64,000 nt of DNA from Chitinophagaceae bacterium (GTDB taxonomy: Bacteria; Bacteroidota; Bacteroidia; Chitinophagales; Chitinophagaceae): assembly GCA_024707305.1 (NCBI GenBank), contig JANPZZ010000022.1, positions 248,001 to 312,000 on the forward strand, written 5' to 3'. The position numbers and the translations under genes were made by a program. Positions 39,052 through 49,209 of the stretch are shown here, piece after piece. Under the pieces are notes generated by a model. The model was not told the DNA's origin. It saw nothing but the letters and a program-made list of their open reading frames with translations, and did not search any database. Positions within the stretch are counted from its first letter, which is position 1, and each line of letters opens with the position of its first letter.

Positions 39052-40371
39052 TTGTCAAATTCCACTCCCACGCTGAAGCGGACGCTCAATGCCAGACTCC
39101 TTTGGGGGTTGGGGGTGGGGTATGTGATTTCGGGAATGTATTTCGGGTGGAACCTGGGCCTGGAGCAGGGTGGTACGCTGGGGTTGGCAATCGCCACCGC
39201 ATTTATCATCCTCATGTATCTCTGCTTTACATTCAGCTATACCGAACTGGCCTGCGCCATTCCCAAAGCGGGTGGCGCTTTTGATTATGCGGGAAGGGCG
39301 CTGGGAAAAGACTGGGGATTTATAACCGGCATGGCGCAGTTGATAGAATTTGTTTTTGCGCCGCCGGCAATTGCTTTTGCTATTGGCGCCTATTTCAATT
39401 TATTTTTTCCGCAGTTTTCTATATTCAGCATCGCTGTTTTTGTTTACCTCCTTTTTACCGCATTGAATATTTATGGTGTAAAGGCAGCAGCGAGATTCGA
39501 ACTCATCATCACTATTCTTGCTGTAGGTGAATTATTATTGTTTGCCGGCGTTACACTCCCTTCTTTTTCTCCAGAGAAGTTTCAAATGAATGCACTGCCC
39601 AATGGATGGGAAGGAATTCTGGCGGCAATACCATTCGCTATCTGGTTTTTCCTCGGCATTGAAGGTGTAGCAAATGTGGCTGAAGAAACAGTCAATCCAC
39701 AAAAAACAATTCTGAAAGGATTTGGCTCCGCCATATTAACGCTGGTTTTGCTTTGCATCCTCACCTTCACCAGCGCGGTAGGTGTTGCCGGCTGGGAAGC
39801 TATTGTGTACACCGCAGATGGGCAGACTTCTGATTCACCACTGCCACTGGCACTGGCATATGTTGTTGCCGACAATAACGTGCTTTATCATATGCTCATT
39901 ACTGTCGGCCTGCTGGGATTGGTTGCCTCTTTTCATGGACTGATACTGGCTGCGGGCCGTGCCAGTTTCGAAATGGGAAGGGTAGGGCTGGCGCCCTCAT
40001 TTCTCGGGCTCATTCATCGCCGCTTCCAGACGCCTGCCTGGGCACTTGTGGTGAATATGTTTATAGGCATCGCCACCCTTTACCTGGGTGATACACAGGA
40101 AATCATCAAACTCTCCGTATTTGGCGCACTTACGCTTTATATTATTTCCATGATCAGCTTTATCAGGCTGCGCCGAAGAGAGCCAGCGCTGGAACGGCCG
40201 TTCCGGGCACCATTTTATCCCTTTGCACCAATAGCGGCGCTGGCCATTGCATTGATTTCACTCATTGCCATGACCGTGTATAATTTTAAATTAGCAGTAA
40301 TTTACGGATCAGTGCTGGCGGGCGCTTATATTATTTACCGGATTATACCTCAATCGACTAGCAAAACATGA
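39052..40371 (+). CDS. APC family permease, ethanolamine permease type
   Basis: The 439 residues form about 12 hydrophobic segments. The N-terminal part (GLGVGYVISGMYFGWNLGL), FSYTELACAIPKAGGAFDYA, GMAQLIEFVFAPPAIAFAIGAY and PFAIWFFLGIEGVANVAEE are the pattern I associate with the ethanolamine permease branch of the APC superfamily. The only in-frame start is a TTG at 39052, with a stop a few codons upstream. It overlaps the next gene by 4 bp (ATGA at 40368-40371), so it is translationally coupled to the glutamine-synthetase-like ligase. It probably imports ethanolamine or a related amino alcohol. Confidence 0.85.
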   Translation: MSNSTPTLKRTLNARLLWGLGVGYVISGMYFGWNLGLEQGGTLGLAIATAFIILMYLCFTFSYTELACAIPKAGGAFDYAGRALGKDWGFITGMAQLIEFVFAPPAIAFAIGAYFNLFFPQFSIFSIAVFVYLLFTALNIYGVKAAARFELIITILAVGELLLFAGVTLPSFSPEKFQMNALPNGWEGILAAIPFAIWFFLGIEGVANVAEETVNPQKTILKGFGSAILTLVLLCILTFTSAVGVAGWEAIVYTADGQTSDSPLPLALAYVVADNNVLYHMLITVGLLGLVASFHGLILAAGRASFEMGRVGLAPSFLGLIHRRFQTPAWALVVNMFIGIATLYLGDTQEIIKLSVFGALTLYIISMISFIRLRRREPALERPFRAPFYPFAPIAALAIALISLIAMTVYNFKLAVIYGSVLAGAYIIYRIIPQSTSKT

Positions 40372-41725
40372 CAAACCAGGAGATCATTCAGGCAGTGAAG
40401 AAGAATCCCTCTAACAGGGTAAAGATTGCTTTTAGCGATATTGATGGAATTTTGCGTGGAAAATATATCGCCAAAGAAAAATTTATTGCTGTCGTTAACA
40501 ACACCACTGGATTTTGCGATGTAATCTTTGGATGGGATGCTGCTGACCAGGCTTATGATGCGGGTAGATATACAGGATGGCATACAGGGTATCCCGATGC
40601 AGAAGCGCGCATTGACCTTTCCACTTTCCGCGAAATTCCATGGGAAAATAATACGCCTTTCTTTTTAGGGGAACTGATAGATGATAATGGCAGACCAGCT
40701 TACGTTTGCCCACGGCAGTTATTAAAGAAAGTGAAAGCAGATGCCGCCGCGATGAATTTCTCGCTGAACGCATCCATGGAATTTGAGTGGTACAATTTTA
40801 AAGAAACACCACAGACTGCACATGTCAAACAATACCGCGACCTGGAACCTCTTACACCCGGGATGTTTGGCTATTCTGTATTAAGAACGGCAGTCAATCA
40901 ACCTTTTTTCAAAGCACTCTTCGAAGAGCTTGACCATTTTAATGTTCCATTAGAGGGATTACATACAGAAACCGGGCCCGGCACATTTGAAGCAGCTATT
41001 AAATACGCTGATTTGCTCGAAGCCGGCGACCGTGCATTGCTTTTTAAAACTGCTACTAAAGAAATTGCATATACCCAGGGCATCATGGCAACGTTTATGG
41101 CCAAGATCAATGAGATGTTGCCAGGATGTGGGGGACATATTCATCAGAGTGTTTGGGATAGAAGTGGTAAGAAAAATCTTTTCGCTGACGCAAAATCCAA
41201 GGATGGATTGAGTGAAGTGATGCGACAATACCTGGCAGGGCAACTTTATTGTCTGCCGTATATACTGCCCATGTTTGCGCCCACCATCAACAGTTACAAG
41301 CGTCTGGTAGAAGGTGCCTGGGCGCCTACAACGCTCACCTGGGGAATCGACAACCGAACGGTTGCCCTACGTGTGATCAATTCCGGCATATCATCCACAA
41401 GGCTCGAAACACGGGTGCCCGGTGCTGATGTAAATCCATATCTCGCCATGTCGGCCGCAATTGCTTCAGGCCTCTATGGCATCAGAAAAAAATGAAACTG
41501 AAACAGGCCGAAACCAGTGGCAATGGATATCGGGATGAATCGAATGGCGTATTACCGCGAACCCTGTTGGAAGCAACGCAAAAGATGAGGGATTCAAAAA
41601 TTGCAACTGAATTGTTTGGTGCTGATTTTGTAGACCATTTTCTCATGACACGCGATTGGGAATGGCGTCAGCATCTGAAAGCAGTGACCGATTGGGAATA
41701 CAGGCGATATTTTGAAATAATTTAG
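40368..41725 (+). CDS. Glutamine synthetase-like gamma-glutamyl-amine ligase (PuuA/GlnA4 type), one frameshift
   Basis: The corrected product is about 452 residues. GS-fold motifs are VKIAFSDIDGILRGKY, ASMEFEWYNF (metal Glu), GLHTETGPGTFEAA, PGCGGHIHQSVWD (His), EGAWAPTTLTWGIDNR and SSTRLETRVPGADVNPYL. The frame breaks at a seven-A run (41486-41492); one more A links YGIRKK to KLKQAETSGNGYRD and a conserved C-terminus (VTDWEYRRYF). It lacks the Tyr-adenylation loop typical of GlnA. The neighbouring permease, Fe-alcohol dehydrogenase, ALDH and PuuD imply ligation of glutamate to an amino alcohol, probably ethanolamine, rather than ammonia. Confidence 0.85.
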
Positions 41726-41812
41726 AACTTAGTTGTTGCTACTGTTGGTGTTGATCACGGTGCGTATCTGGTTCGACTCCCTGTTTCTTCATTTTATTAT
41801 TAATCAGTCAAT

Positions 41813-42962
41813 ATGAGATTCAATCAGGTGTACCAGTACAATTTTCCCACCACCATTCGCTTTGGTGCCGGCGTTGTGAAAGAATTGGCGGGTTATTGTC
41901 AACAACATCAATTGAAAACTCCGTTGCTGGTTACGGATCCGATTATTTCACAGCTTTCTTTTTTTCAAAAACATTGTTGCCGATCTGGAACGTCAGCATA
42001 TCAACCCCCTGATTTTTTCTAATATACATCGTAACCCTGTAAAGTCGGATGTATATAAAGGAACAGATTTATATGACCAGGCGGGTTGTGATTCCATCAT
42101 TGGTATTGGCGGCGGCGCTGCGCTCGATGTGGCGCGGGCGATTGTTTTGCGTGTAAACCATCGGGAAGATTTATTTAAATACGATGACCTGATTGGCGGA
42201 GACGTTTTCATTACCAACGACGTTCCTCATTTTATAACAGTGCCCACAACTGCTGGCACAGGAAGTGAGGTGGGACGCAGTGCGATTATTGCTGATGATG
42301 AAACCCATCAGAAGAAAATCTTATTCTCCCCCAAACTATTGGCAAAAATTGTATTTGCAGATCCCGAACTTACTTTTGATTTGCCACCATTCGTTACAGC
42401 TGCAACGGGCATGGACGCGCTGACGCATAATATGGAAGCTTTTATTGCGAAAATGCCACATCCTATTTGTGAAGGAATTGCGCTGGAAGGAATGCGTTTG
42501 ATTCATTTGTCAATTACAAAAGCAGTGAAGTCGCCCGATCTGGAATCGCGTTCACAAATGTTGTTAGCCTCCATGATGGGGGCTATTGCATTCCAGAAAG
42601 GACTGGGCGTGGTGCATTCGCTTGCACATCCATTGTCATCTTTATTAGATACACATCATGGATTGGCGAACGCTGTCAACCTGCCTTATGGCATGCGATT
42701 CAACAGCGGAGTGGTGCCCGATGCATTTAGGAGAATGGCACAGGCATTTGATTTGCGTGACACAACGGGCGAAGCGTTAGTACAATACCTTTTTGAATTG
42801 AATGATCGAATTGGAATTCCGCATCATTTGCGGGATATAGGTGTGGAGCCGAAACATATAGAACAATTGGCGAACCTGGCAATTGCAGATTTTGCGCATC
42901 CCAATAATCCGAGGCCGGTGAGCCGCGACCAGTTTAAAAACCTGTACGAAGAGGCATTATGA
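41813..42962 (+). CDS. Iron-containing alcohol dehydrogenase, one frameshift
   Basis: The corrected 382-residue group III dehydrogenase shows IRFGAGVVKELAGY at the N-terminus, GIGGGAALDVARAI (NAD site), VPTTAGTGSEVGRSA, and metal ligands in ATGMDALTHNMEAF, VHSLAHPLSS and DTHHGLANAV. The frame breaks at a seven-T run (41959-41965). Removing one T gives QLSFFKNIVADLERQHINPL. Its 3' end overlaps the PuuD-type gene by 4 bp. In this operon it can oxidise the free hydroxyl of a gamma-glutamylated amino alcohol, the step that PuuB oxidase performs for putrescine. Confidence 0.87.
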
Positions 42963-43671
42963 AACCCGTCATTGCATTAAGTTATACCAATAATGAGCAG
43001 AAGCACGAGAACTATGTGCGCTGGTTAAAAGCTGCTGATGATATTGAGGTCATTACTTTAAGCGTTTCGAGCGATAATCTTGCCGACCTGCGGGGTTGTT
43101 CTGGTCTTGTATTGTCGGGGGTACAGATGTTCATCCTTCTTTTTATGGAAAGAAAAAGAAGGATTATTCCAATGCCCCAAAAAAATTTGATAAACATCGC
43201 GACGAATTTGAAACCGCAGCTTTTCTAATCAGCCAGGAAATGAAAATTCCGGTGTTGTCAATTTGCAGGGGAATGCAACTGGTCAATAGCATTCTTGCAG
43301 GTGAAATGGTGCAGGATCTGGGCAAAACCGGCAATATGATACATCGCGCATCGGATGGTTATGATCGTGCACATGGTTTGTTTGTGGTTGAAGGATCGCT
43401 GTTGTACGAAATTTTAGGTCAGAACAGGACGGTGGTGAACTCAGCCCATCACCAGGCTGTGGGTAAAATTGGAAAAGGGTTGCGCATCAGTGCCTGCGCT
43501 GATGATGGAACAATAGAAGCACTGGAATGGGAGCGACCGTCTGAACGTTCTTTTTTCCTGGGAATACAATGGCATCCGGAACGAATGTATAAGCTCAACC
43601 TGGAGTATACCCCGCCAGCTAAAGCCATTAGAGATCGTTTTATTTATGAAGTGTTGTCGTTAAAAGCATGA
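42959..43671 (+). CDS. Gamma-glutamyl hydrolase of peptidase C26/PuuD type, one frameshift
   Basis: The product is a class I glutamine-amidotransferase-like hydrolase of about 237 residues. The nucleophile Cys is in VLSICRGMQLVN, and the His-Glu pair is in GIQWHPERM. Oxyanion and substrate region are GLVLSGGTDVHPSFYG. The frame breaks at a five-G run (43117-43121); one extra G restores LSGGTDVHPS. It would release glutamate from a gamma-glutamyl product such as gamma-glutamylglycine. It overlaps the Fe-dehydrogenase by 4 bp and ends 1 nt before the aldehyde dehydrogenase, so the genes are tightly coupled. Confidence 0.88.
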
Positions 43672-43672
43672 T

Positions 43673-45040
43673 ATGAGAATAATTAATCCGGCTACCGGAA
43701 GCATTATAACTGAAGTTGGTGAAGATGATGTGGTATCTGTTTCCGCAAAGCTGGTGAACGCACGCGAATACCAAAAAGAATGGGCCGCAATTTCGCTGGA
43801 AGAGAGAATTTCAATCCTAAATCAGTTTAAGAAATTACTACAGGAAGATGCAGCGCATTTGTCGCGGGTACTTACTGAGGAAGTTGGTAAACCCATTGCC
43901 CAATCAAGAAATGAAATCCGCGGTGCATGTACGCGTATTAACTGGATGTTGGAGCATGCTGAGAAATATCTTTCCGATGAGACTATGCATACGGAACCAG
44001 GATTGGTTGAAAAGATTGTTTACGAACCGCTGGGAGTAGTTGCAAATATTTCCGCATGGAATTATCCTTATCTCGTGGGTGTAAATGTGATAATACCTGC
44101 GCTTCTTGCAGGGAATGCTGTTTTATACAAACCTTCCGAATTTGCAACACTAACCGGTATGGAGATCGAAAAACGCCTGGTCAAAGCAGGCGTGCCATCA
44201 TCAGTCTTTCAAACAATCATTGGCGCGGCGGAGGCCGGGCATGCTTTACTGGATTTGCCATTAGATGGATATTTTTTCACGGGTAGTTATAATACCGGGA
44301 AATATATCTATGAGCAGGTTGCCAGTAAGATGGTTCCCTGTCAGTGCGAATTAGGTGGGAAAGATCCGCTTTATGTTGCTGATGATGTAAACGACATTAA
44401 ATCGGTTGCGGCGGCTACCGCCGATGGTGCATTTTATAATAATGGTCAAAGTTGTTGCGCTGTTGAACGCATTTATGTTCATGAAAATATCGCCGACGAT
44501 TATATCGATGCATTTGTAAATGAAGTTAAATCGTGGAAAATCGGAGATCCTTTAAGCGATGGCGTGTATCTGGGTGCACTGACGCGTGCTGCGCAAATGG
44601 ATTCACTCGATGCACAGGTAAAAGATGCGCTCAGCAAAGGTGCAACACTATTAACCGGTGGCAGACGAATTCCGGTTCCGGGTAATTTTTTTCGAACCAA
44701 CGGTGTTGATAAATGTGGATCACAGTATGCAGTTGATGCGTGAGGAGTCTTTTGGTCCTATCATCGGCATTATGAAAGTGAAATCTGATGAAGACGCAAT
44801 TGAAAAAATGAACGATTCAGAGTACGGTCTAACTGCATCGGTATATTCATCAAGCGAGCAGCGTGCGTTGAAGATTCTTTCGCAGATGGAATCTGGTACC
44901 GGTTACTGGAACTGCTGCGATCGTGTAAGTGCAGCCCCTCCCCCTGGAGTGGCCGCAAATATTCGGGCTTCGGTGCCACATTATCGCACCACGGAATACG
45001 CGCATTTTGTAAGATCAAATCCCTGCACCTGAGAAAATGA
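43673..45040 (+). CDS. NAD(P)-dependent aldehyde dehydrogenase, frameshifted
   Basis: ALDH motifs are NISAWNYPYLVGVN, PALLAGNAVLYKPSE, GYFFTGSYNTGKYI, CELGGKDPLYV (general base Glu) and NNGQSCCAVERIYV (catalytic Cys). The frame breaks at a seven-T run (44686-44692, one too many), after which FFEPTVLINVDHSM follows. It breaks again in C runs at about 44944-44955, after which WSGRKYSGFGATLSHHGI is restored. The true stop is then TGA 45038-45040, inside the first unit of an AAATGAGG array. It would oxidise gamma-glutamyl-aminoacetaldehyde to the acid in the proposed pathway. The corrected length is about 455 residues. Confidence 0.87.
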
Positions 45041-45305
45041 GGAAATGAGGAAATGAGAAAATGGGAAAATGAGCTTCGAGTGCGGGCAAAATGTGTTAAT
45101 ATGGCAATGTGGCAAGGTGACAATGCGGAGATTATCCATTCCTAATAAGCTTTACACTTTATAAGCACAAGCTTACGGATTTTTTAAGTCCCTAATTTTC
45201 TCATTTGCATATTGTCACATTCCCATATTAGCACATTTTGAACGCACTTGAATCGCTTCCAACTATTCCCACATTTACATATTTACAGATTTCCACATTC
45301 TACTC
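45033..45305. repeat. Inverted pair of AAATGAGG-type octamer arrays
   Basis: 45033-45120 contains GAGAAAATGAGGAAATGAGG followed by looser GCAATGTG units. About 75 bp of unique sequence follows, and then 45195-45305 contains inverted units (TTCTCATTTGCATATTG, CACATTTACATATTTACAG). The first unit supplies the ALDH stop codon. This fills the gap to the DUF983 gene, with no gene seen. Confidence 0.85.
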
Positions 45306-45326
45306 GAATAAAGGCATCTTCAAAGC

Positions 45327-45785
45327 CTACCAGTTGTTTTCCTGCTCCTTATTCATTCTCTCCGACACATCCTCTGGAACGGTTTCTTTCCAGTTGGGTT
45401 CATAACGAACAAACCATGATATCCACAGGCTGCGACTGAGACGCATGAGCCAGGGTTGCAGGCAGATGAGGAGTACCGCATTAAATCCAATCCAGTAGAA
45501 AAAGCGACTATCCTGCGTGGATAAACCAATGATAACCCACCATGCGATCAGGCTGGCAACACTGATTGCTACCGACAACGCATAGCTAACATAGCTGGTG
45601 CCGTAATAAAATCCGATCTCAATTTCAGTTGGCTGTCCACACACCGCACATGTCTTAGGCATGTCCATGTTTTTTTTCATGCTGATGGAAACGGGATTAT
45701 TGAACAATTTCCCTTCGCGGCAGCGCGGGCATCGGCAGCCTAATGCAGAACTGAGATAACCGCGGTGTGCATCTTTATTATCCAT
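45327..45785 (-). CDS. DUF983 family zinc-ribbon membrane protein
   Basis: ATG 45785 (MDNKDAHRGYLSSALGCRC) gives 152 residues; an upstream in-frame extension reads through the promoter. Two CxxC knuckles (CPRCREGKLF and CAVCGQP) form a zinc ribbon, followed by two hydrophobic segments (YVSYALSVAISVASLIAWWV and WIGFNAVLLICLQPWLM). This is the DUF983 layout. The role is unknown; alphaproteobacterial members lie near cytochrome oxidase genes. A consensus -7 box lies 21 nt upstream of the ATG. Confidence 0.87.
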   Translation of the reverse strand: MDNKDAHRGYLSSALGCRCPRCREGKLFNNPVSISMKKNMDMPKTCAVCGQPTEIEIGFYYGTSYVSYALSVAISVASLIAWWVIIGLSTQDSRFFYWIGFNAVLLICLQPWLMRLSRSLWISWFVRYEPNWKETVPEDVSERMNKEQENNW

Positions 45786-45806
45786 GATGGTTTTTAATGA
45801 AGGCTG

Positions 45807-45814
45807 CAAAGGTA
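45807..45814 (-). promoter_or_regulatory. -7 promoter box TACCTTTG of the DUF983 gene
   Basis: An exact TAnnTTTG match on the minus strand, 21 nt before the ATG, implies a short leader of about 15-17 nt. Confidence 0.55.
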
Positions 45815-45958
45815 CAAATTGCACAGGAGAGTCAGGTAGCCTGCCTGGCACCAGGCCTGCTGTGATATTTTTGGGGCTGACCTTTCTCAACGTGTTTTAT
45901 GATAAAAAGTCATGTATGCGGGAAGCGTATAGGAGGAAATTTGGGAAAAATAATTCGA

Positions 45959-47378
45959 ATGTATATTGAGCAGATTTATACCGGTTGCCTCGCTGCCGCA
46001 GCCTATTATATCGAAAGTGAAGGCGAAGCTGCTATTATTGACCCGCTACGCGAAACACATCCATACACGCAACGGGCTGCAAAACGGGGTGCACGCATTA
46101 AATACATCTTCGAAACGCATTTTCACGCCGATTTTGTAAGCGGACATCTTGATCTTGCCGCAAAATCGGGTGCTACCGTTATTTTTGGTCCTACAGCCAA
46201 ACCTGGATATAATGCTTATGTCGCTAACGACAATGAAGAGTTCCCGCTCGGAAAAATTAAAATTAAACTGCTGCATACCCCGGGTCACACGATGGAGAGC
46301 AGTTGTTTGCTGTTGATTGATGAAGAAGGCGTAGCGCGTGCGCTGTTTAGTGGCGATACGTTACTGCTCGGAGATGTTGGTCGTCCGGACCTGGTACAAA
46401 AAGTAAAGGCAGAAATCACGCCTCGTTATCTTGCCGGCAAATTGTATGAATCTCTCCGCACAAAAATTTTGACGCTTCCTGATGATGTTATCGTTTATCC
46501 AGGACATGGGGCCGGCAGTGCCTGTGGCAAGAATATGATTAAAGAGACTACAGATACGCTGGGCAACCAGAAGCGTACCAATTATGCACTGCGCGCAGAT
46601 ATGACGCAGGAAGAATTTATAGAAGAATTGATGGATGGACTTGTGGAACCGCCGCAGTATTTTCCTTCAAATGTGCTGATGAATTTGCAAGGTGCTGTGA
46701 AGAGCGTGGATGAGATTATCCGTAAAGGAAAGAGAGGCCTCAATGCGCGCGAGTTTGAAGCGGTATGGAAGTCGCGGAACGCAGTTGTACTGGATACACG
46801 ACATCAGAATGATTTTGTAAAAGAACATATTCCTGGCTCGATCTTCATTGGACTCCATGATAATTTTGCGCCATGGGTGGGGACACTGATTAAAGATCTT
46901 ACAACACCTATTCTTTTTATCGCTGATGAAGGCCGTGAGGAAGAAGTGGTAACCCGCTTATCACGTGTTGGCTACGATAATGCAATTGGTTGCCTCGAAG
47001 GAGGAATCGAAACATGGAAAGAAGCAGGTTTCGATACAGAATCGATACAGGATATTTCAGCAGAGGAATTTGCTGCGATCTATTTTGTATCACCTGAAAC
47101 ATTAAACATACTGGATGCCCGGAAGAAAATCAGAATATGATGTGCAACACATCCTACACGCACGCAGCTTCCCGCTCGATTTTGTTAATCAACGCATGAA
47201 AGAATTGAATAAAGAGGAACGATACTATGTTCACTGCGCCGGCGGGTATCGTTCGGTGATCCTGATATCGATATTAAAGGCAAATGGGTTTACTGACCTG
47301 ATTAATATCAAAAATGGGTATAAAGCGATTCAGGAAACCAATATCCCTTCGGGCCACAATGTGGAAATGAAGAAATGA
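45959..47378 (+). CDS. CstB-like persulfide dioxygenase/rhodanese fusion, one frameshift
   Basis: The start is ATG 45959 (MYIEQIYTGCLAAAAYY), aligned with the paralogue at 49927-51339. The metallo-beta-lactamase domain shows ETHFHADFVSGH, HTPGHTMESSC, FSGDTLLLGDVGRPDL and VYPGHGAGSACGKN. A first rhodanese-like domain follows without active-site Cys (ILFIADEGREEE), then a second with YYVHCAGGYRS. The frame breaks at a four-A run (47126-47129); removing one A joins LDARKK to SEYDVQHI. Corrected length is about 472 residues. It probably oxidises low-molecular-weight persulfides to thiosulfate or sulfite. Confidence 0.88.
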
Positions 47379-47421
47379 CAAAATGTGATATTAGAATCGC
47401 GTCCGTGAGTGAGTATAAGCA

Positions 47422-47456
47422 AAAAGCCGCTGCGACTTTCAGTCAAAGCGGCTTTT
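47422..47456 (+). terminator. Rho-independent terminator
   Basis: The stem AAAAGCCGCT / AGCGGCTTTT with a 15-nt loop lies 44 bp after the stop of the persulfide dioxygenase gene and is followed by CTATTCTTATTTTT. Confidence 0.85.
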
Positions 47457-47470
47457 CTATTCTTATTTTT

Positions 47471-48187
47471 AAACGGTCAACAACAAGCATAAATAAAGTA
47501 GCCGAAGGCTGCTTTATTTATTTTCACGCAGAGCGCGCTGAGGTCCCGCGGAGCGCGCGGAGATTTTGATGAGAGTTGTTGAACCGGAGGGAGGTTTTTA
47601 ATGTGAGAATGATGTAAGCTTTTTTTTCATTGATCGCTATATCTTCCGTGATGGTTAAACGGTCAACAAAGAACATAAATAAAGTAGCTGAAGGCTGCTT
47701 TATTTATTTTCACGCAGAGCGCGCTGAGGTCCCGCGGAGCGCGCGGAGATTTTGATGAGAGTTGTTGAACCGGAGGGAGGTTTTTAATGTGAGAATGATG
47801 TAAGCTTTTTTTCATTGATCGCTATATCTTCCGTGATGGTTAAACGGTCAACAAAGAACATAAATAAAGTAGCTGAAGGCTGCTTTATTTATGTTCACGC
47901 AGAGCGCGCTGAGGTCCCGCGGAGCGCGCGGAGATTTTGATGAGAGTTGTTGAACCGGAGAGAGGTTTTTAATGTGAGAATGATGCAAGATTTTTTTCTT
48001 TAATTGCGAAATCTTCGATGATGGTTAAACGGCCAACAAAGAGCATAAATAAAGTAATTGAAGGCTGCTTTATTTATTTTTCACGCAGAGCGCGCCGAGG
48101 TCCCGCGGAGCGCGCGCGGAGATTTTGATGAGAGTTATTGAACCGGAGAGAGGTTTTTATGAGGGAATTTTGTAAGCTTTTTTTTAT
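47471..48187. repeat. Four tandem copies of a 185-bp repeat
   Basis: Copies begin at 47471, 47657, 47842 and 48027 (spacing 186, 185 and 185 bp), each opening with AAACGG(T/C)CAACAA. Each copy has a hairpin ATAAATAAAGTAGC-GAA-GGCTGCTTTATTTAT, a GC block CACGCAGAGCGCGCTGAGG...CGCGCGGAG, then TTGAACCGGAGGGAGGTTTTTAATG. Copies differ by scattered point changes, and the fourth is the most diverged. There is no gene in 47379-48183; the array runs up to the stop of the TlpA-like gene. Confidence 0.95.
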
Positions 48188-48696
48188 AATGTGCTCTTTC
48201 CTCCCAGCATCTCCACAAACTTCGGTTGATCGTAATTGTCCGACTGGTTGCGGCGGAAGATCAGTTCTCCTTCTTCATTGAAGATGTAAGTAACAGGAAT
48301 GCCCGGCGTTTGAAATAATGATGGTAGCGCAGATGCGGGTGCATAAATGGGAAGACCGAGACCAGTTTTCTCGGCAAAGTTTTGTGCGGTGGCAAATTGT
48401 TCATCGAGCGACAGCATCACAAATTCAACTTTACTGCTATCAACGGCGGCGGCTAATTTTTTGATTCCCGGCATTTCTTCGCGACAGGGAGGACACCAGG
48501 TAGCCCAAAGATTGACAAATACTTTTTTTCCTTTGAACTGATTCAGGCTTACGATTTGCCCTTTCTCATTTTGCAGATTCATCGCTGGCAACATTGGTAC
48601 AGGAGGTTTTGCAGCCACCGTTTCCTTTGGCGTTTCAGATTCATTATTACACGCGATGAACGAGACAACTAAAAGGAGGTAGAAAAGTTTTTTCAT
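48184..48696 (-). CDS. TlpA-like thioredoxin-fold lipoprotein
   Basis: This 170-residue protein has a lipoprotein signal (LVVSFIACNN). The thioredoxin-like domain has the active site FVNLWATWCPPCREEMP at about residues 61-77 and the cis-Pro segment TPGIPVTYIFNEEGE, matching AhpC/TSA-ResA/TlpA proteins. It reduces or oxidises periplasmic thiols. It is the last gene of a minus-strand unit after the persulfide dioxygenase and the YeeE/YedE pair, so it may handle periplasmic sulfur species or thiol redox linked to their uptake. Confidence 0.9.
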   Translation of the reverse strand: MKKLFYLLLVVSFIACNNESETPKETVAAKPPVPMLPAMNLQNEKGQIVSLNQFKGKKVFVNLWATWCPPCREEMPGIKKLAAAVDSSKVEFVMLSLDEQFATAQNFAEKTGLGLPIYAPASALPSLFQTPGIPVTYIFNEEGELIFRRNQSDNYDQPKFVEMLGGKSTL

Positions 48697-48752
48697 GTTT
48701 CTATAATTGGACTGTGCAATTTACAAAATAACGCAGATGAAATGTTGCTTGT

Positions 48753-49162
48753 TTAATGGGGCAGCTTTTCCTGATCAGTCCATAGAACCAGGTGCCGGCA
48801 ATGGCGCTCAACAAGGTTACGATGATAACGGTTGCGCCTGTTCCAATCTGCGCAAACAAGGGGCCAGGGCAGGCGCCTGTTAATGCCCATCCGGCACCAA
48901 ACATCAAACCGCCGTAGATTTGCCCTTTGTTGAACTTTTTTGGTTCAATTTGAATTTGCTCACCTTCGGCTGAGCGGGCATTGTATTTTTTAATCAATAA
49001 AATGCTGATCATGCCAACGACAACGGCAGAACCAATTACACCATACATGTGGAAACGCTGAAAACGGAACATCTCCTGAATGCGGAACCAGGAAATGATT
49101 TCCGCTTTTACAAATACAATCCCGAAAAATATTCCGAGGATTGCATATTTAATATTTTTCAT
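48753..49162 (-). CDS. YeeE/YedE-type sulfur transporter, second half-protein (DUF6691), frameshift at C-terminus
   Basis: ATG 49162 (MKNIKYAILGIFFGIVFVKAE) begins a membrane protein with four or so helices. The conserved Cys lies in GAGWALTGACPGPLFAQIG. As read it runs past its natural end. One extra A in the four-T run at 48766-48769 (minus-strand AAAA) gives GLIRKKLPH and a stop at 48753, the usual end and length (136 residues) of this family. It pairs with the gene at 49210-49750 to form a full YeeE/YedE (thiosulfate/sulfane-sulfur) importer. Confidence 0.85.
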
Positions 49163-49209
49163 AATAATTTGATTAAGGACTAATGTGTTGCTAACTCCTT
49201 TGTATCGTT

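Noticed and set aside
39095..39121. G-rich element similar to the GCCCCCAACCCCC repeat at 59761
   Set aside because: It lies in the permease gene and encodes the conserved LLWGLGVGYV segment, so the resemblance is chance codon use.
41492..41725. Separate 77-residue gene after the ligase
   Set aside because: It encodes the conserved C-terminus of the glutamine-synthetase-like ligase and starts inside the seven-A run where the frame slips.
47471..48187. CRISPR-like or rRNA-spacer repeat
   Set aside because: The 185-bp tandem copies have no spacers and no rRNA or tRNA similarity.
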